From Gammaproteobacteria bacterium (lineage in GTDB: Bacteria > Pseudomonadota > Gammaproteobacteria > GRL18): DNA of 27,636 nucleotides. The stretch covers positions 1 through 27,636 of the forward strand of contig JALTKC010000024.1 of NCBI GenBank assembly GCA_027076245.1, in the 5' to 3' direction. Of the stretch, positions 1 to 7,575 are shown one piece after another (within the stretch, counting starts at the first letter, position 1; each line of letters opens with the position of its first letter). The notes beneath the pieces are model-generated. The model was not told where the DNA came from, ran no database searches, and saw only the letters and a list, made by a program, of their open reading frames with translations. The translations under genes and the position numbers were made by a program.

Positions 1-5
1 TTTTC

Positions 6-196
6 TTACGATCAAACATAACTATTCAGCATAAATGGCCGTGATTGACTGCAGGTACTGTATTTCCGGGGACGCTCAAGTACTTCCATGTATCGCTTTA
101 CGAAAACATCCATGTTTTCATAAACCCCGTAAATACAGCACCTGCAGTCAATCACTCTAGTGTGCTTTAATTGGAGCTGAGTAGTTACGATCAAAC
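6..196. repeat. MITE-like palindromic element with flanking 12-bp direct repeats
   Basis: Two 31-bp arms (41-71 and 125-155) are inverted copies with only two mismatches. They enclose a second hairpin, GAAAACAT/ATGTTTTC (102-109 and 112-119). Outside the arms a weaker inverted pair is visible (AACTATTCAGC at 20-30 against GCTGAGTAGTT at 175-185, one mismatch). The whole is flanked by an identical 12-bp direct repeat, TTACGATCAAAC, at 6-17 and 185-196, which could be a target-site duplication. No transposase is encoded, so this fits a non-autonomous miniature element or a large REP-type palindrome. Arms, inner hairpin and direct repeats are seen directly; the mobile nature is inferred. Confidence 0.7.
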
Positions 197-357
197 TAAA
201 ATCGGACAATGTTCACTATATTAGCAGAAACCTCTGTAATTTGTCCCTGAAGTCAGGCATTTCTGACAGAAAGCGCTACAGTTAAAGCATATAGTTACAA
301 AATCTGGTTACTGCAAATAGTTAATCTGTTAAGAACCTTTTTCCAGGATGAAATTAA

Positions 358-1218
358 GTGTCTGACCCGCATATTGATACACTGCAACGTTATATTGATA
401 AAATGCCCAGTCTGTCAACGACAGTCACCAAAGTACTGGAAGTCTGTAACCGGCAGGATGTATCACCCAATGATCTGAATAAGATTATTGCTCTGGATCC
501 GGTGCTGGCCGGCAATGTGCTTAAACTGATTAATTCGGCCTATTATGCCTTGCCTAACCAGATCACCTCACTGACCCGGGCTATTATTATTCTGGGTATT
601 AATACGGTTAAAAATCTGGCCCTGAGTACGGCTGTGGTAGGGGCTTTAAAAGGACATAAAAACCCGTATTTATCCATGGATAAATTCTGGGCACACTCTC
701 TGTGTGTTGCAGTGGCCGCTAAAGAACTGGCGATTGCCGGTAAAATTCCCCTTGCTCAGAGAGAGGAATACTTTCTGGCAGGACTGCTGCATGATCTGGG
801 TAAAGTCCCCATGGTGCATTGTTTTGAGGAACAATATGCACAATGTATGCAGTTGGCCAGAACAGAGTCCATTGATCTGCATGATGCGGAACAGCGGATC
901 TTTGGTTTTGACCATGGCTTCTGCGGGGCTATGATTGCAGAAAAATGGCAACTCAATGAAGCCCTGGTTTCTGTGATGAAATATCATCATGCAGCGGAAA
1001 AAGCAGATAAAGATCACAGACTTTTAATATCAGGTGTGGCAATTGCTGATCTTTATGCTAATATTTTTGAGATAGGTTCGGCCGGCAATCTGTTTCCCGA
1101 CAGTGAGCAGTATCAGAATATTCCACAATTGTCCGGTTTGTGGTCAGAATTAATACAACAAAATGATGCGGTACAGGCATCCATAGAAAAAGCGGTCATT
1201 TTTTTACAGCTAAGCTGA
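358..1218 (+). CDS. HDOD domain signalling protein
   Basis: The 286-residue product has an HDOD (HD-related output) domain over roughly residues 12-210. The N-terminal part carries the family's typical stretch from residue 47 (DPVLAGNVLKLINSAYY), and an HD pair (H145-D146 in LLHDLGK) and a later YHH are present. HDOD proteins act as cytoplasmic output or scaffold modules in signalling. Many have lost the metal site of true HD phosphohydrolases, so catalysis is uncertain. No receiver or GGDEF domain is attached. The start is a GTG with AGGA 9 bases upstream; the nearby ATG at 348 is out of frame and closes quickly. It lies 35 bp before the MBL-fold gene on the same strand and is probably co-transcribed with it. 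Confidence 0.85.
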   Translation: MSDPHIDTLQRYIDKMPSLSTTVTKVLEVCNRQDVSPNDLNKIIALDPVLAGNVLKLINSAYYALPNQITSLTRAIIILGINTVKNLALSTAVVGALKGHKNPYLSMDKFWAHSLCVAVAAKELAIAGKIPLAQREEYFLAGLLHDLGKVPMVHCFEEQYAQCMQLARTESIDLHDAEQRIFGFDHGFCGAMIAEKWQLNEALVSVMKYHHAAEKADKDHRLLISGVAIADLYANIFEIGSAGNLFPDSEQYQNIPQLSGLWSELIQQNDAVQASIEKAVIFLQLS

Positions 1219-1253
1219 TTTTAAGTCACAGGTGCAGGTTTTTTACATTGACA

Positions 1254-2162
1254 ATGCAAATTAAATTCTGGGGGGTGAGAGGTTCCATTCCCTGCCCGGG
1301 TTCTAATACGGTTCGTTACGGGGGCAATACGCCCTGTATAGAAGTCCGTTTTCCGGATATTGACCGTCTGATCATTATCGATGCCGGTTCCGGTCTCAGA
1401 GAGCTGGGCAATGATTTAATGGCACGGCCTCAGCCTGTGGAGGCGCACCTGTTTTTGACCCATACCCACTGGGATCATATCATGGGCTTTCCGTTTTTTG
1501 TCCCGGCCTATGTACCGGGTACCCATATTCGGGTTTACGGCCCGGTTACCTATGAAGAAGACACCCTGGAAAAGGTGGTTGGCGGGCAGATGACCTATCG
1601 TTATTTTCCTATCCGGGAGGCGGAACTGGCGGCTAATATTCAGTATTTCAGTTTAAAAGAAGAAGTGATGGATCTGGGTGATGGTATTGTGGTGAAAACC
1701 AAGTACCTGAACCATCCGGTGCTCTGCCTGGGGTACCGCATAGAATACAACGGTAAGGCATTTTGCACTGCTTATGATACCGAAGTGTTCCGCAATGTCT
1801 TTATTACTGATCCGGAACATCCGGACTACGATCCTGAAATGGCAGCAGAAGGCGAGCAGGTGGCGGCCGAACAGAATCATCTGATAGAAGCCTTTTATGA
1901 GGACGCCGATCTGCTGGTGCACGACAGTCAGTACACCCAGCAGGAATACGAAGAAAAATATACGGGCTGGGGGCATGGCTATATAGAATATGTCTGTGCC
2001 GCGGCCCAGCGCAGCCGGGTAAAGAAACTGGCCCTGTTCCACCACGATCCATTACGGACCGATGATCAGATTGATGAGTTTACTGTTAAATACTGTAATA
2101 AAGATTATTGCGGTGATACAGAGACTTTTTTTGCCAAAGAGGGTATGATGATTGAATTGTAG
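1254..2162 (+). CDS. MBL-fold metallo-hydrolase (PhnP-like, COG1235 group)
   Basis: The 302-residue protein begins MQIKFWGVRGSIP, the usual opening of this metallo-beta-lactamase-fold subgroup. It has the metal-binding motif THTHWDH (H70, H72, D74, H75), further candidate ligands in LNHPV, HDSQY and GWGHGY, and a final FHHDP. All ligands expected for a di-metal centre therefore seem present. The substrate cannot be told from sequence; relatives include phosphodiesterase-like enzymes. An in-frame TTG at 1248 lies 9 bases after CAGG and is an alternative start; ATG 1254 is preferred because it matches the family N-terminus. It sits between the HDOD gene and the TIGR02647 gene, all on the same strand with short gaps, so an operon is likely. 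Confidence 0.85.
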   Translation: MQIKFWGVRGSIPCPGSNTVRYGGNTPCIEVRFPDIDRLIIIDAGSGLRELGNDLMARPQPVEAHLFLTHTHWDHIMGFPFFVPAYVPGTHIRVYGPVTYEEDTLEKVVGGQMTYRYFPIREAELAANIQYFSLKEEVMDLGDGIVVKTKYLNHPVLCLGYRIEYNGKAFCTAYDTEVFRNVFITDPEHPDYDPEMAAEGEQVAAEQNHLIEAFYEDADLLVHDSQYTQQEYEEKYTGWGHGYIEYVCAAAQRSRVKKLALFHHDPLRTDDQIDEFTVKYCNKDYCGDTETFFAKEGMMIEL

Positions 2163-2189
2163 TTAATCCTGTTTTTATAAGAGTATTCC

Positions 2190-2432
2190 ATGATTAAATC
2201 CTACCCTGATCAGTTATTTGATGAACTAAAGCTGCTGGCTAAATTCCCTGAAGAATCACACCTTGAAGGTCTGAAAATACACAATAATGCCGATCCGCTC
2301 ATTATTAAAGCGGCCGAATCACTCTTCCATAAAGGCATGATTTCCCAGCTTGACGGCGGCTATCTGACCGACAGCGGCCGTGAAATGGTAGAACACCTGC
2401 ACACCGTCCTTGATACACTGGCCAATGCCTGA
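2190..2432 (+). CDS. TIGR02647 family protein (small conserved protein)
   Basis: This 80-residue protein matches the small gammaproteobacterial family TIGR02647 in length and pattern: an N-terminal helix, the central EGLKIHNNADP segment, and the ending LFxKGxIxQxDGGYLTxxGRE. That C-terminal layout resembles a winged-helix DNA-binding fold, which is the usual guess for the family; its function is not known. It follows the MBL-fold gene by 27 bp and is probably the last gene of that transcript. The next gene downstream is convergent. Confidence 0.8.
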   Translation: MIKSYPDQLFDELKLLAKFPEESHLEGLKIHNNADPLIIKAAESLFHKGMISQLDGGYLTDSGREMVEHLHTVLDTLANA

Positions 2433-2505
2433 TTTACATATCTAATACTGCACTTCCTTCCATGAAAGTGTGGGCATTCTGTCCGCATTAACTATGTGTA
2501 TCTGA

Positions 2506-2787
2506 TTAAGCCGCTTTTTCTGTATTAATATCCCAGCCAGGAAATACCAGAACAGCAGGGTGACATTTTAATGCCCTTGCTAATACTTTTGCTCTTTCAA
2601 CACCAAGATTAACTTTGTCATGTTCAATTGCGGAAAGAGTAGATTGAGGAATACCAGTTAATGAAGCCAGTTCATTTTGGCTTAATTCCTGTAGTTCTCG
2701 CATTATGCGTACGGACTCACCTATGGAGACATCTATTCTTTTCTTTGATTTTTTATAGTCTTTCATACTACTTTTTCCTGTAATCAT
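2506..2787 (-). CDS. XRE-family antitoxin of a toxin-first TA pair (HigA-like)
   Basis: The product of up to 93 residues has a helix-turn-helix of the XRE/Cro type (RELQELSQNELASLTGIPQ, about residues 31-49) and the ending ALKCHPAVLVFPGWDI that is typical of antitoxins partnered with RelE/HigB-type toxins. The gene is downstream of the toxin and overlaps its 3' end by 20 bp. A second possible start, ATG at 2766, lies just after the toxin stop and has GGAAAAAG in front of it, so the true protein may be seven residues shorter. By family knowledge it binds and neutralises the toxin and represses the shared promoter. Confidence 0.87.
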   Translation of the reverse strand: MITGKSSMKDYKKSKKRIDVSIGESVRIMRELQELSQNELASLTGIPQSTLSAIEHDKVNLGVERAKVLARALKCHPAVLVFPGWDINTEKAA

Positions 2788-3049
2788 GGGCAGTAACCTT
2801 AACTACTTTTACATACAACTCTTCATTTATTATTTTATAAATAACACGATATTGAAGGTTTAGACGAGATGAACGGTAACCTTTCCACTCTCCTTTGAGG
2901 GATTCATCATGAAAGCCTTTTATCTGTTTTAGCCCTGATGGGCCAGAGATGGTTACAATATCCTTCCATTTTTCATACCTTTTGAGAATATCCATAGGTA
3001 ATGAATTTAATTGCTTAATAGCTGTTTTATGTTCGTATATTGTCCACAT
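2768..3049 (-). CDS. RelE/StbE (HigB-like) toxin, predicted mRNA interferase
   Basis: The 93-residue basic protein has the RelE/ParE-fold pattern: an N-terminal helix with LPMDILKRYEKWKD, the segment beginning GLKQIKGFHDESLKGEW, the strand SSRLNLQYRVIYKI, and the final VVKVTAHDYRKK. The ending xVTxHDYR with preceding Arg and Lys residues is characteristic of ribosome-dependent mRNA interferases of this group. The antitoxin gene overlaps its end, giving a toxin-first (higBA-like) order. An AT-rich promoter region lies directly upstream. RelE versus HigB subgroup cannot be settled by eye. Confidence 0.87.
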   Translation of the reverse strand: MWTIYEHKTAIKQLNSLPMDILKRYEKWKDIVTISGPSGLKQIKGFHDESLKGEWKGYRSSRLNLQYRVIYKIINEELYVKVVKVTAHDYRKK

Positions 3050-3248
3050 ATTAAATATAGTATATATATCATATTTGGTATGTCAACATTCCAGGTATTA
3101 TATGTTGTTATATAGTCAGGGTGGGATCATACTTTGGTTAATGGATACGGTATTTGCGCCTAAATGAGAATTACTAAAAGTATGCTCTTGCCCTGGTTAT
3201 ATAGTATTTGTAAAAAAGGATTTTAAGCAATGATAATTACAATAGGGT
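3050..3248. promoter_or_regulatory. AT-rich promoter/operator region of the toxin-antitoxin operon
   Basis: Directly upstream of the toxin start is a very AT-rich stretch (about 3050-3120) with alternating TATATATCATA and TATATGTTGTTATATAG runs, suitable for a sigma-70 -10 element and an antitoxin operator. No perfect long palindrome was found. The rest of the gap to the bluB stop at 3249 shows no gene and no clear terminator. Confidence 0.4.
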
Positions 3249-3917
3249 TTACCACTGGTTTTCAGAAATAATCTCAGATAAAGGACGTCGGCTGTCCCAG
3301 CCGGTTTCTTCCAGCAGAGGCTTGTCAGCAAAGTGTTCTACATGGCCTATACATAAAACAGCCACTGGCAGAGCGCCCTGTGGGGCTTTAATTAAGTCGG
3401 CCAGAACCTCGGGTTCAAAAAAAGATACCCAGCCCAGACCAATGCCCTCGGCGCGTGCCGCCAGCCACATATTTTGTATGGCACAGGCCACGGAGGCGAG
3501 ATCCATTTCAGGCAGGGTGCGTCGGCCCAGAATATACTGTTCCCGCTGACTGGTCAGGGAGACCACCAGAAGTTCGGAACATTCCAGAATCCCCTCAATT
3601 TTCAGTTTCATAAATTCATCCCGGCGCTGCCCCAGAGCATCAGCAGTGTTCAGGCGTTCCTGTTCAACATGGTCATGGATAGCATGGCGCAATTGAGTAT
3701 CGGTAATGCGTACAAAATGCCAGGGCTGCATATAGCCGACACTGGGGGCGTGGTGGGCGGCTTTAATCAGACGCTGCAGCAGTTCGGGGTCAATCTCACC
3801 AGGGATAAAATGACGAATATCACGGCGGGATTCTATAGCATGATAAATGCCGCAGATTTCATCTTCGGGAAAGCGGTGTTTAGAGTGAGCTTTGGTCTGT
3901 GCTTTAGTACCGGTCAT
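3249..3917 (-). CDS. bluB: 5,6-dimethylbenzimidazole synthase BluB
   Basis: The protein is a flavin-destroying nitroreductase-fold enzyme that converts FMNH2 to 5,6-dimethylbenzimidazole, the lower ligand of cobalamin. Diagnostic stretches are ESRRDIRHF near the N-terminus, HAPSVGYMQPWHF, and GRRTLPEMDLASVACAIQN with the following LAARAEGIGLGWVSFF; together these separate BluB from general nitroreductases. ATG 3917 was chosen because it lies 7 bases past the cobO stop. The reading frame stays open upstream to an ATG at 3971, but that would overlap cobO and add an unrelated leader. With cobO it forms a two-gene cobalamin unit. Confidence 0.93.
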   Translation of the reverse strand: MTGTKAQTKAHSKHRFPEDEICGIYHAIESRRDIRHFIPGEIDPELLQRLIKAAHHAPSVGYMQPWHFVRITDTQLRHAIHDHVEQERLNTADALGQRRDEFMKLKIEGILECSELLVVSLTSQREQYILGRRTLPEMDLASVACAIQNMWLAARAEGIGLGWVSFFEPEVLADLIKAPQGALPVAVLCIGHVEHFADKPLLEETGWDSRRPLSEIISENQW

Positions 3918-3924
3918 ATCCGCT

Positions 3925-4542
3925 TTACCATTCAATGCCTTCCTGGGCTTTAATACCCTGGTTAAAGGCATGTTTTACGGGCTGAATCTCGCTGACGGTA
4001 TCGGCAATATCCAGCAGTGCTTTGTGGGCGCCGCGACCGGTAATAATAATATTTTGCTGCTTTGGACGATTCTCTATGGCCTGAAGCAGATCATTAATAT
4101 CCAGATACTTATATTTAAACATATAGGTGATTTCATCCAGCACAATCAGACGGCAGGCGGGGTCACTGAAAAACGGCAGCACCTGCTGCCAGACCTCTTC
4201 GGCGGCCTGTTTGTCACTGTCAAAATCCTGGGTATTCCAGGTAAACCCGGTGTCCATGGTGAATGTGGTCAGATTACGGTTTAAAGAACAGGATGGATCA
4301 GCAAAAAAACGGCTTTCTCCGCAATCCCACTGCCCCTTGATAAACTGCACCAGTGTACATGGGTGGCCATGACCCAGTGAGCGTAATAAAGTACCCAGTG
4401 CTGAAGTGGTTTTACCTTTACCATTGCCGGTAATGACAATGACTACACCGCGTTCAATATCGGCCTGTTCAATTTTTGCATCCACGACCTCTTTATGGCG
4501 CTGCATGCGTTTATTATGTCGCTGAGATTTATCGGTACTCAT
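3925..4542 (-). CDS. cobO: Cob(I)yrinic acid a,c-diamide adenosyltransferase
   Basis: The 205-residue protein is a CobA/CobO/BtuR-type corrinoid adenosyltransferase, which transfers the adenosyl group of ATP to the cobalt of corrinoids in the cytoplasm. The P-loop GNGKGKTTS is at residues 39-47. It is followed by LGHGHPCTLVQFIKG, a Walker-B-like VLDEITYMFKYKY and the C-terminal IITGRGAH. The N-terminal QRHNKRMQRHKEVVDAKI is usual for this family. It is the first gene of a cobO-bluB unit and is divergent from queC, with 117 bp between the starts. No cobalamin riboswitch is recognisable in that short gap. Confidence 0.94.
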   Translation of the reverse strand: MSTDKSQRHNKRMQRHKEVVDAKIEQADIERGVVIVITGNGKGKTTSALGTLLRSLGHGHPCTLVQFIKGQWDCGESRFFADPSCSLNRNLTTFTMDTGFTWNTQDFDSDKQAAEEVWQQVLPFFSDPACRLIVLDEITYMFKYKYLDINDLLQAIENRPKQQNIIITGRGAHKALLDIADTVSEIQPVKHAFNQGIKAQEGIEW

Positions 4543-4659
4543 AGTTCTGCTTTTTATAAGTCATAAAATTAATCTATCTTATGGGATATGTTAAGATTTC
4601 TCAATCTCACAGTTCCATAAACTAAAATCGATTGGCAGAATAAATTAGCAGGTAGTTAA

Positions 4660-5340
4660 ATGGCAAAAGCACTGGTAGTACTGTCCGGCGGTCAGGATTC
4701 GACCACCTGTCTGTACTGGGCAATCAATGAATTCGGGCGGGAAAATGTCTCCAGTATCAGTTTTGATTATGGTCAGCGGCACAAAATTGAACTGGAAGCA
4801 GCTCAGAAGGTCGCAGAAATTGCCGGGGTGACCCATGAAATTCTGCCTATAAATACTTTTGCTGCGCTGGGCGGCAATGCCCTGACGGATAATATTGATG
4901 TGCAGCAGGATGTAGATGAACAGACGCAGCTGCCCAATACCTTTGTCCCCGGCCGGAATCTGATTTTTTTAACTTTTGCAGGTGCCTGGGCTTATGGCCG
5001 GGGTATAGAACATCTGATAACCGGTGTGGCACAGACAGATTACAGCGGTTATCCCGACTGCCGGGAAAATACCCTCAGCGCTCTGGAACAGACCCTGCGT
5101 CTGGGTATGGAGTATAATATTACCATTCATACCCCGCTTATGAACCTGAGTAAGTCCGATACGGTAGAACTGGCCGAGCGTCTGGGTGCAATGGATGCCA
5201 TGGCCTGGACCCATACCTGTTATAATGGCCAGCAGCCGCCCTGCGGCGAATGCTCAGCCTGTATTTTAAGAGCCAAAGGTTTTGCTGAAGCTCAGCGTCC
5301 GGATCCCTTAATTGAGCGTTTTAAATATTTTGAAAAATGA
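4660..5340 (+). CDS. queC: 7-cyano-7-deazaguanine synthase QueC
   Basis: QueC converts 7-carboxy-7-deazaguanine to preQ0 with ATP and ammonia, in queuosine biosynthesis. The 226-residue protein has the PP-loop SGGQDS at residues 9-14, FDYGQRH at 35-41, and the zinc-binding cysteines C187, C195, C198 and C201 (C-x7-C-x2-C-x2-C). PGRN (97-100) and the stretch GVAQTDYSGYPDCR are also typical. The ATG has AGGT 6 bases upstream. It leads a queC - queD-like - queE cluster covering most of the route from carboxytetrahydropterin to preQ0; folE is not in the window. Confidence 0.95.
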   Translation: MAKALVVLSGGQDSTTCLYWAINEFGRENVSSISFDYGQRHKIELEAAQKVAEIAGVTHEILPINTFAALGGNALTDNIDVQQDVDEQTQLPNTFVPGRNLIFLTFAGAWAYGRGIEHLITGVAQTDYSGYPDCRENTLSALEQTLRLGMEYNITIHTPLMNLSKSDTVELAERLGAMDAMAWTHTCYNGQQPPCGECSACILRAKGFAEAQRPDPLIERFKYFEK

Positions 5341-5402
5341 TTTTTTATATGATCTTTACATGATCTTTATACCATTTTTACACAAACTGATACCCTCTGA
5401 AT

Positions 5403-6521
5403 ATGACCGATACTATTTATTATCTGGCAACCATGCCGTTTGAATCTGCCTGCCAGATAAATATCCTGCCGAAGGGGCATCCGGCAGCGCAACTGCACGG
5501 GCACAGCTATCTGGCTTCTGTGCGGGTGCCCATGGAACTGAGCAGCAGTAACGAAGTGGATGGCCTGGCTGAAGAGCCGGTGGCCTTTTTAAGGGAACAT
5601 TTACAGAAAACCATTGCCCCCTTAAATTACACTTTGTTAAATAATCATCTGTCAGTACCAACCGATGAGAACCTGGCCCGCTGGGTACATCAGAAAATCG
5701 ATCTGCAGGGGATTGACCGGGTGGCCATTCAAAGTACCCATGACAGCGGTGTGGATCTGGATCGGCAGGGGCATGCGCATATCTGGCGGCGCTATCGTTT
5801 TGAAGCCGCCCATCAGCTTCCTAATGTTCCGGAAGGTCACCAGTGCGGACGCATGCATGGTCATGGCTTTGAAGTTATTTTACATGCCAATCAGGATCTG
5901 GATGACGAGCAGGAACAGGCTGATATGGGAGTGGATTTTGCACGCATGGATCAACTCTGGCAACCGCTGTCTGAGCAACTGGATTACGCCTGCCTCAATG
6001 ATATTGAGGGGCTGGAAAATCCCACTTCTGAAGTGCTGGCCAACTGGATCTGGCAGCGGCTTAAGCCGGAGTTCAGTCAGCTGTCCTGGGTTACGGTGTA
6101 TGAGACCCATACTTCCGGCTGTCATTATAATGGTGAACAATACCGTATCTGGAAAGAACAGCGTTTTGAAAGCGCCCTGAAATTAAGCCGGGTTGCAGCG
6201 CATGACAAACGACGTAAACTGCATGGCCACAGCTATCTTATTCGTCTGCATTTAACCGCGGAACTGGACGAGGTTATGGGCTGGACCGTGGACTACGGGG
6301 ATGTTAAAGCTCTGTTTAAGCCCGTTTATAAACAACTGGATCATCATCGTCTGGATCAGCTTGAAGGCATAGAGGAGGCGGATGTCACCCATCTGCTGTA
6401 CTGGATTAAGGATAAAATGTCGGCCGCTTTGCCTCAGCTGGATCGGATTGATTTATTTGAAACCCCGGGCTGCGGCGCCGTTTTATGCTGGGGCGAAGAA
6501 GGCCCGGCTCTGCCGGACTGA
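5403..6521 (+). CDS. Triplicated QueD-like (6-carboxy-5,6,7,8-tetrahydropterin synthase family) protein
   Basis: Three tandem QueD/PTPS-type (T-fold) domains form one 372-residue chain, against about 120 residues for ordinary QueD. Each domain has an HGH motif: 1-125 (H32/H34), 128-250 (H152/H154) and 251-372 (H274/H276). Domain 2 looks most like an enzyme: AAH (H137) plus HGH for zinc, catalytic-type C148, E234, but Tyr195 where the catalytic His of the LDH motif is expected. Domain 3 has LDH (D313, H314) and E353 but lacks the Cys (R270) and the first zinc His (A258-L259). Domain 1 has lost the Cys (A28), the Asp-His pair (N75-Y76) and the Glu (S111). The gene lies between queC and queE, so the role is almost surely QueD. 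The queE start follows its stop by two bases. Fusion and substitutions are seen; shared active sites are inferred. Confidence 0.88.
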   Translation: MTDTIYYLATMPFESACQINILPKGHPAAQLHGHSYLASVRVPMELSSSNEVDGLAEEPVAFLREHLQKTIAPLNYTLLNNHLSVPTDENLARWVHQKIDLQGIDRVAIQSTHDSGVDLDRQGHAHIWRRYRFEAAHQLPNVPEGHQCGRMHGHGFEVILHANQDLDDEQEQADMGVDFARMDQLWQPLSEQLDYACLNDIEGLENPTSEVLANWIWQRLKPEFSQLSWVTVYETHTSGCHYNGEQYRIWKEQRFESALKLSRVAAHDKRRKLHGHSYLIRLHLTAELDEVMGWTVDYGDVKALFKPVYKQLDHHRLDQLEGIEEADVTHLLYWIKDKMSAALPQLDRIDLFETPGCGAVLCWGEEGPALPD

Positions 6522-6523
6522 GC

Positions 6524-7159
6524 ATGACCTATACTGTTAAAGAATTGTTTTATACCCTGCAGGGTGAAGGCCATCAAAGCGGCAGAGCCTCCGTGTTCTG
6601 TCGTTTCAGCGGCTGTAACCTCTGGAGTGGACTGGAAAAGGATCGCCATAAAACGGTCTGCCCGTTCTGTGATACGGATTTTGTCGGTACCGATGGTGAC
6701 GGTGGCGGCAAGTTTGCCTCGGCACAGCAGCTCGTTGAGCAGATCCGCAAAACCTGGCCGGATAATAATCAAGGTGTTCCCTGGGTTGTTTTTACCGGGG
6801 GTGAGCCATTATTGCAACTGGACAGCAAACTGATTGATGCTGTACATAAAGCCGGTTTTGAAATTGCCGTGGAAACCAATGGTACGATAAAAGCCCCTGC
6901 GGGCATTGACTGGCTGTGCGTCAGCCCCAAGCAGCTGGATAAACTGGAACAGCGCAGCGGCGATGAACTCAAGCTGCTGTTTCCCCGCCATGATTTGCCG
7001 CCGGAACAGTTTGCCAATCTGGATTTTAACTATTTTTATCTGCAGGCGGTTGATGAAGCAGGCCAGGCAGAGAACCAGCAGGCGGTTGTGGACTATTGTC
7101 TGAAACACCCGCAATGGCGAGTATCATTGCAGGCGCATAAGATCCTCGGGCTTAAGTAA
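6524..7159 (+). CDS. queE: 7-carboxy-7-deazaguanine synthase QueE (radical SAM)
   Basis: QueE rearranges 6-carboxy-5,6,7,8-tetrahydropterin to 7-carboxy-7-deazaguanine. The 211-residue protein opens with the family's MTYTVKELFYTLQGEG. It carries the unusual radical SAM motif C-x14-C-x2-C (C31, C46, C49), followed by DTDFVGTDG, as in the Burkholderia-type QueE rather than the ordinary C-x3-C-x2-C form. FTGGEPLLQLD is the SAM-binding glycine stretch. ATG 6524 was chosen because it lies two bases after the stop of the queD-like gene and matches the family start; the frame is open upstream, but only inside that gene. Translational coupling is likely. Confidence 0.94.
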   Translation: MTYTVKELFYTLQGEGHQSGRASVFCRFSGCNLWSGLEKDRHKTVCPFCDTDFVGTDGDGGGKFASAQQLVEQIRKTWPDNNQGVPWVVFTGGEPLLQLDSKLIDAVHKAGFEIAVETNGTIKAPAGIDWLCVSPKQLDKLEQRSGDELKLLFPRHDLPPEQFANLDFNYFYLQAVDEAGQAENQQAVVDYCLKHPQWRVSLQAHKILGLK

Positions 7160-7213
7160 AAGCTGAAGGCTCAAATAAAAGCTAAAGGCTCAAATAAGAG
7201 CTAAAGGCTTTAA
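7157..7213. repeat. Three tandem 19-bp repeats
   Basis: Three head-to-tail copies of a 19-bp unit (consensus TAAAAGCTAAAGGCTCAAA) occupy 7157-7175, 7176-7194 and 7195-7213; the third has diverged at four positions. The first copy begins exactly at the TAA stop of queE, so each copy carries a TAA in register. Each unit has a short imperfect AGC...GCT dyad. There are no spacers, so it is a simple tandem duplication, not a CRISPR. Confidence 0.85.
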
Positions 7214-7239
7214 TAAATTTTAAAAAGGTTAATACTCTA

Positions 7240-7560
7240 ATGGATACATTAACAATTATTATTATCGGCGTAGCTGTTCTGTTGTTTTTTGATGCGCTGC
7301 TGATTTTTTATGTTCGCAAAAAGCGCAAAAATACCTTTAAAATGATTATTGAAAAGGGGGTTATTGTTAAAAATGAAGGCAATATCCCCTCAGAATTTCT
7401 CTATGATGTTCAGCAACTGGTCAGAATGTACAAGCCTGAGAACGTCATTATTTATGCCACTAAAATCAATACCTCAGAACCGAAACTGGAGTTTAGGGGC
7501 GTGATTGAACCGGAACTGCAGCTTAAAATTGAGCGTGCCTTGCAATTGAGCATTCAATAA
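7240..7560 (+). CDS. DUF3634 family membrane protein
   Basis: The 106-residue product has one N-terminal membrane segment (about residues 4-26, TIIIIGVAVLLFFDALLIFY), then a basic stop-transfer stretch (RKKRKN) and a small soluble domain. The pattern FKMIIEKGVIVKNEGNIPSEFL...IYATK...LEFRGVIEPELQLKIERAL fits DUF3634, whose function is unknown. By the positive-inside rule the domain should face the cytoplasm. It lies between queE and trmJ on the same strand, 15 bp before trmJ, and is probably co-transcribed with trmJ. Confidence 0.75.
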   Translation: MDTLTIIIIGVAVLLFFDALLIFYVRKKRKNTFKMIIEKGVIVKNEGNIPSEFLYDVQQLVRMYKPENVIIYATKINTSEPKLEFRGVIEPELQLKIERALQLSIQ

Positions 7561-7575
7561 GGGCCGGAAAGCATT

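Noticed and set aside
12..209. 65-codon ORF on the - strand
   Set aside because: It is the translation of the palindromic element itself; no ribosome-binding site was identified and the composition follows the inverted arms.
2949..3167. 72-codon ORF on the + strand
   Set aside because: It lies mostly antisense to the toxin gene and its AT-rich promoter region, with no ribosome-binding site.
3918..3971. N-terminal extension of BluB
   Set aside because: It overlaps the end of cobO and does not resemble the family; the ATG at 3917 fits the spacing after the cobO stop.
4543..4659. Cobalamin or preQ1 riboswitch between cobO and queC
   Set aside because: The 117-bp gap is too short for a cobalamin riboswitch with a promoter, and no preQ1-type hairpin with an A-rich tail was found.
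7157..7213. CRISPR-like array
   Set aside because: The 19-bp units are directly adjacent without spacers and no cas genes are present. The same applies to the 17-bp repeats at 26298-26348.
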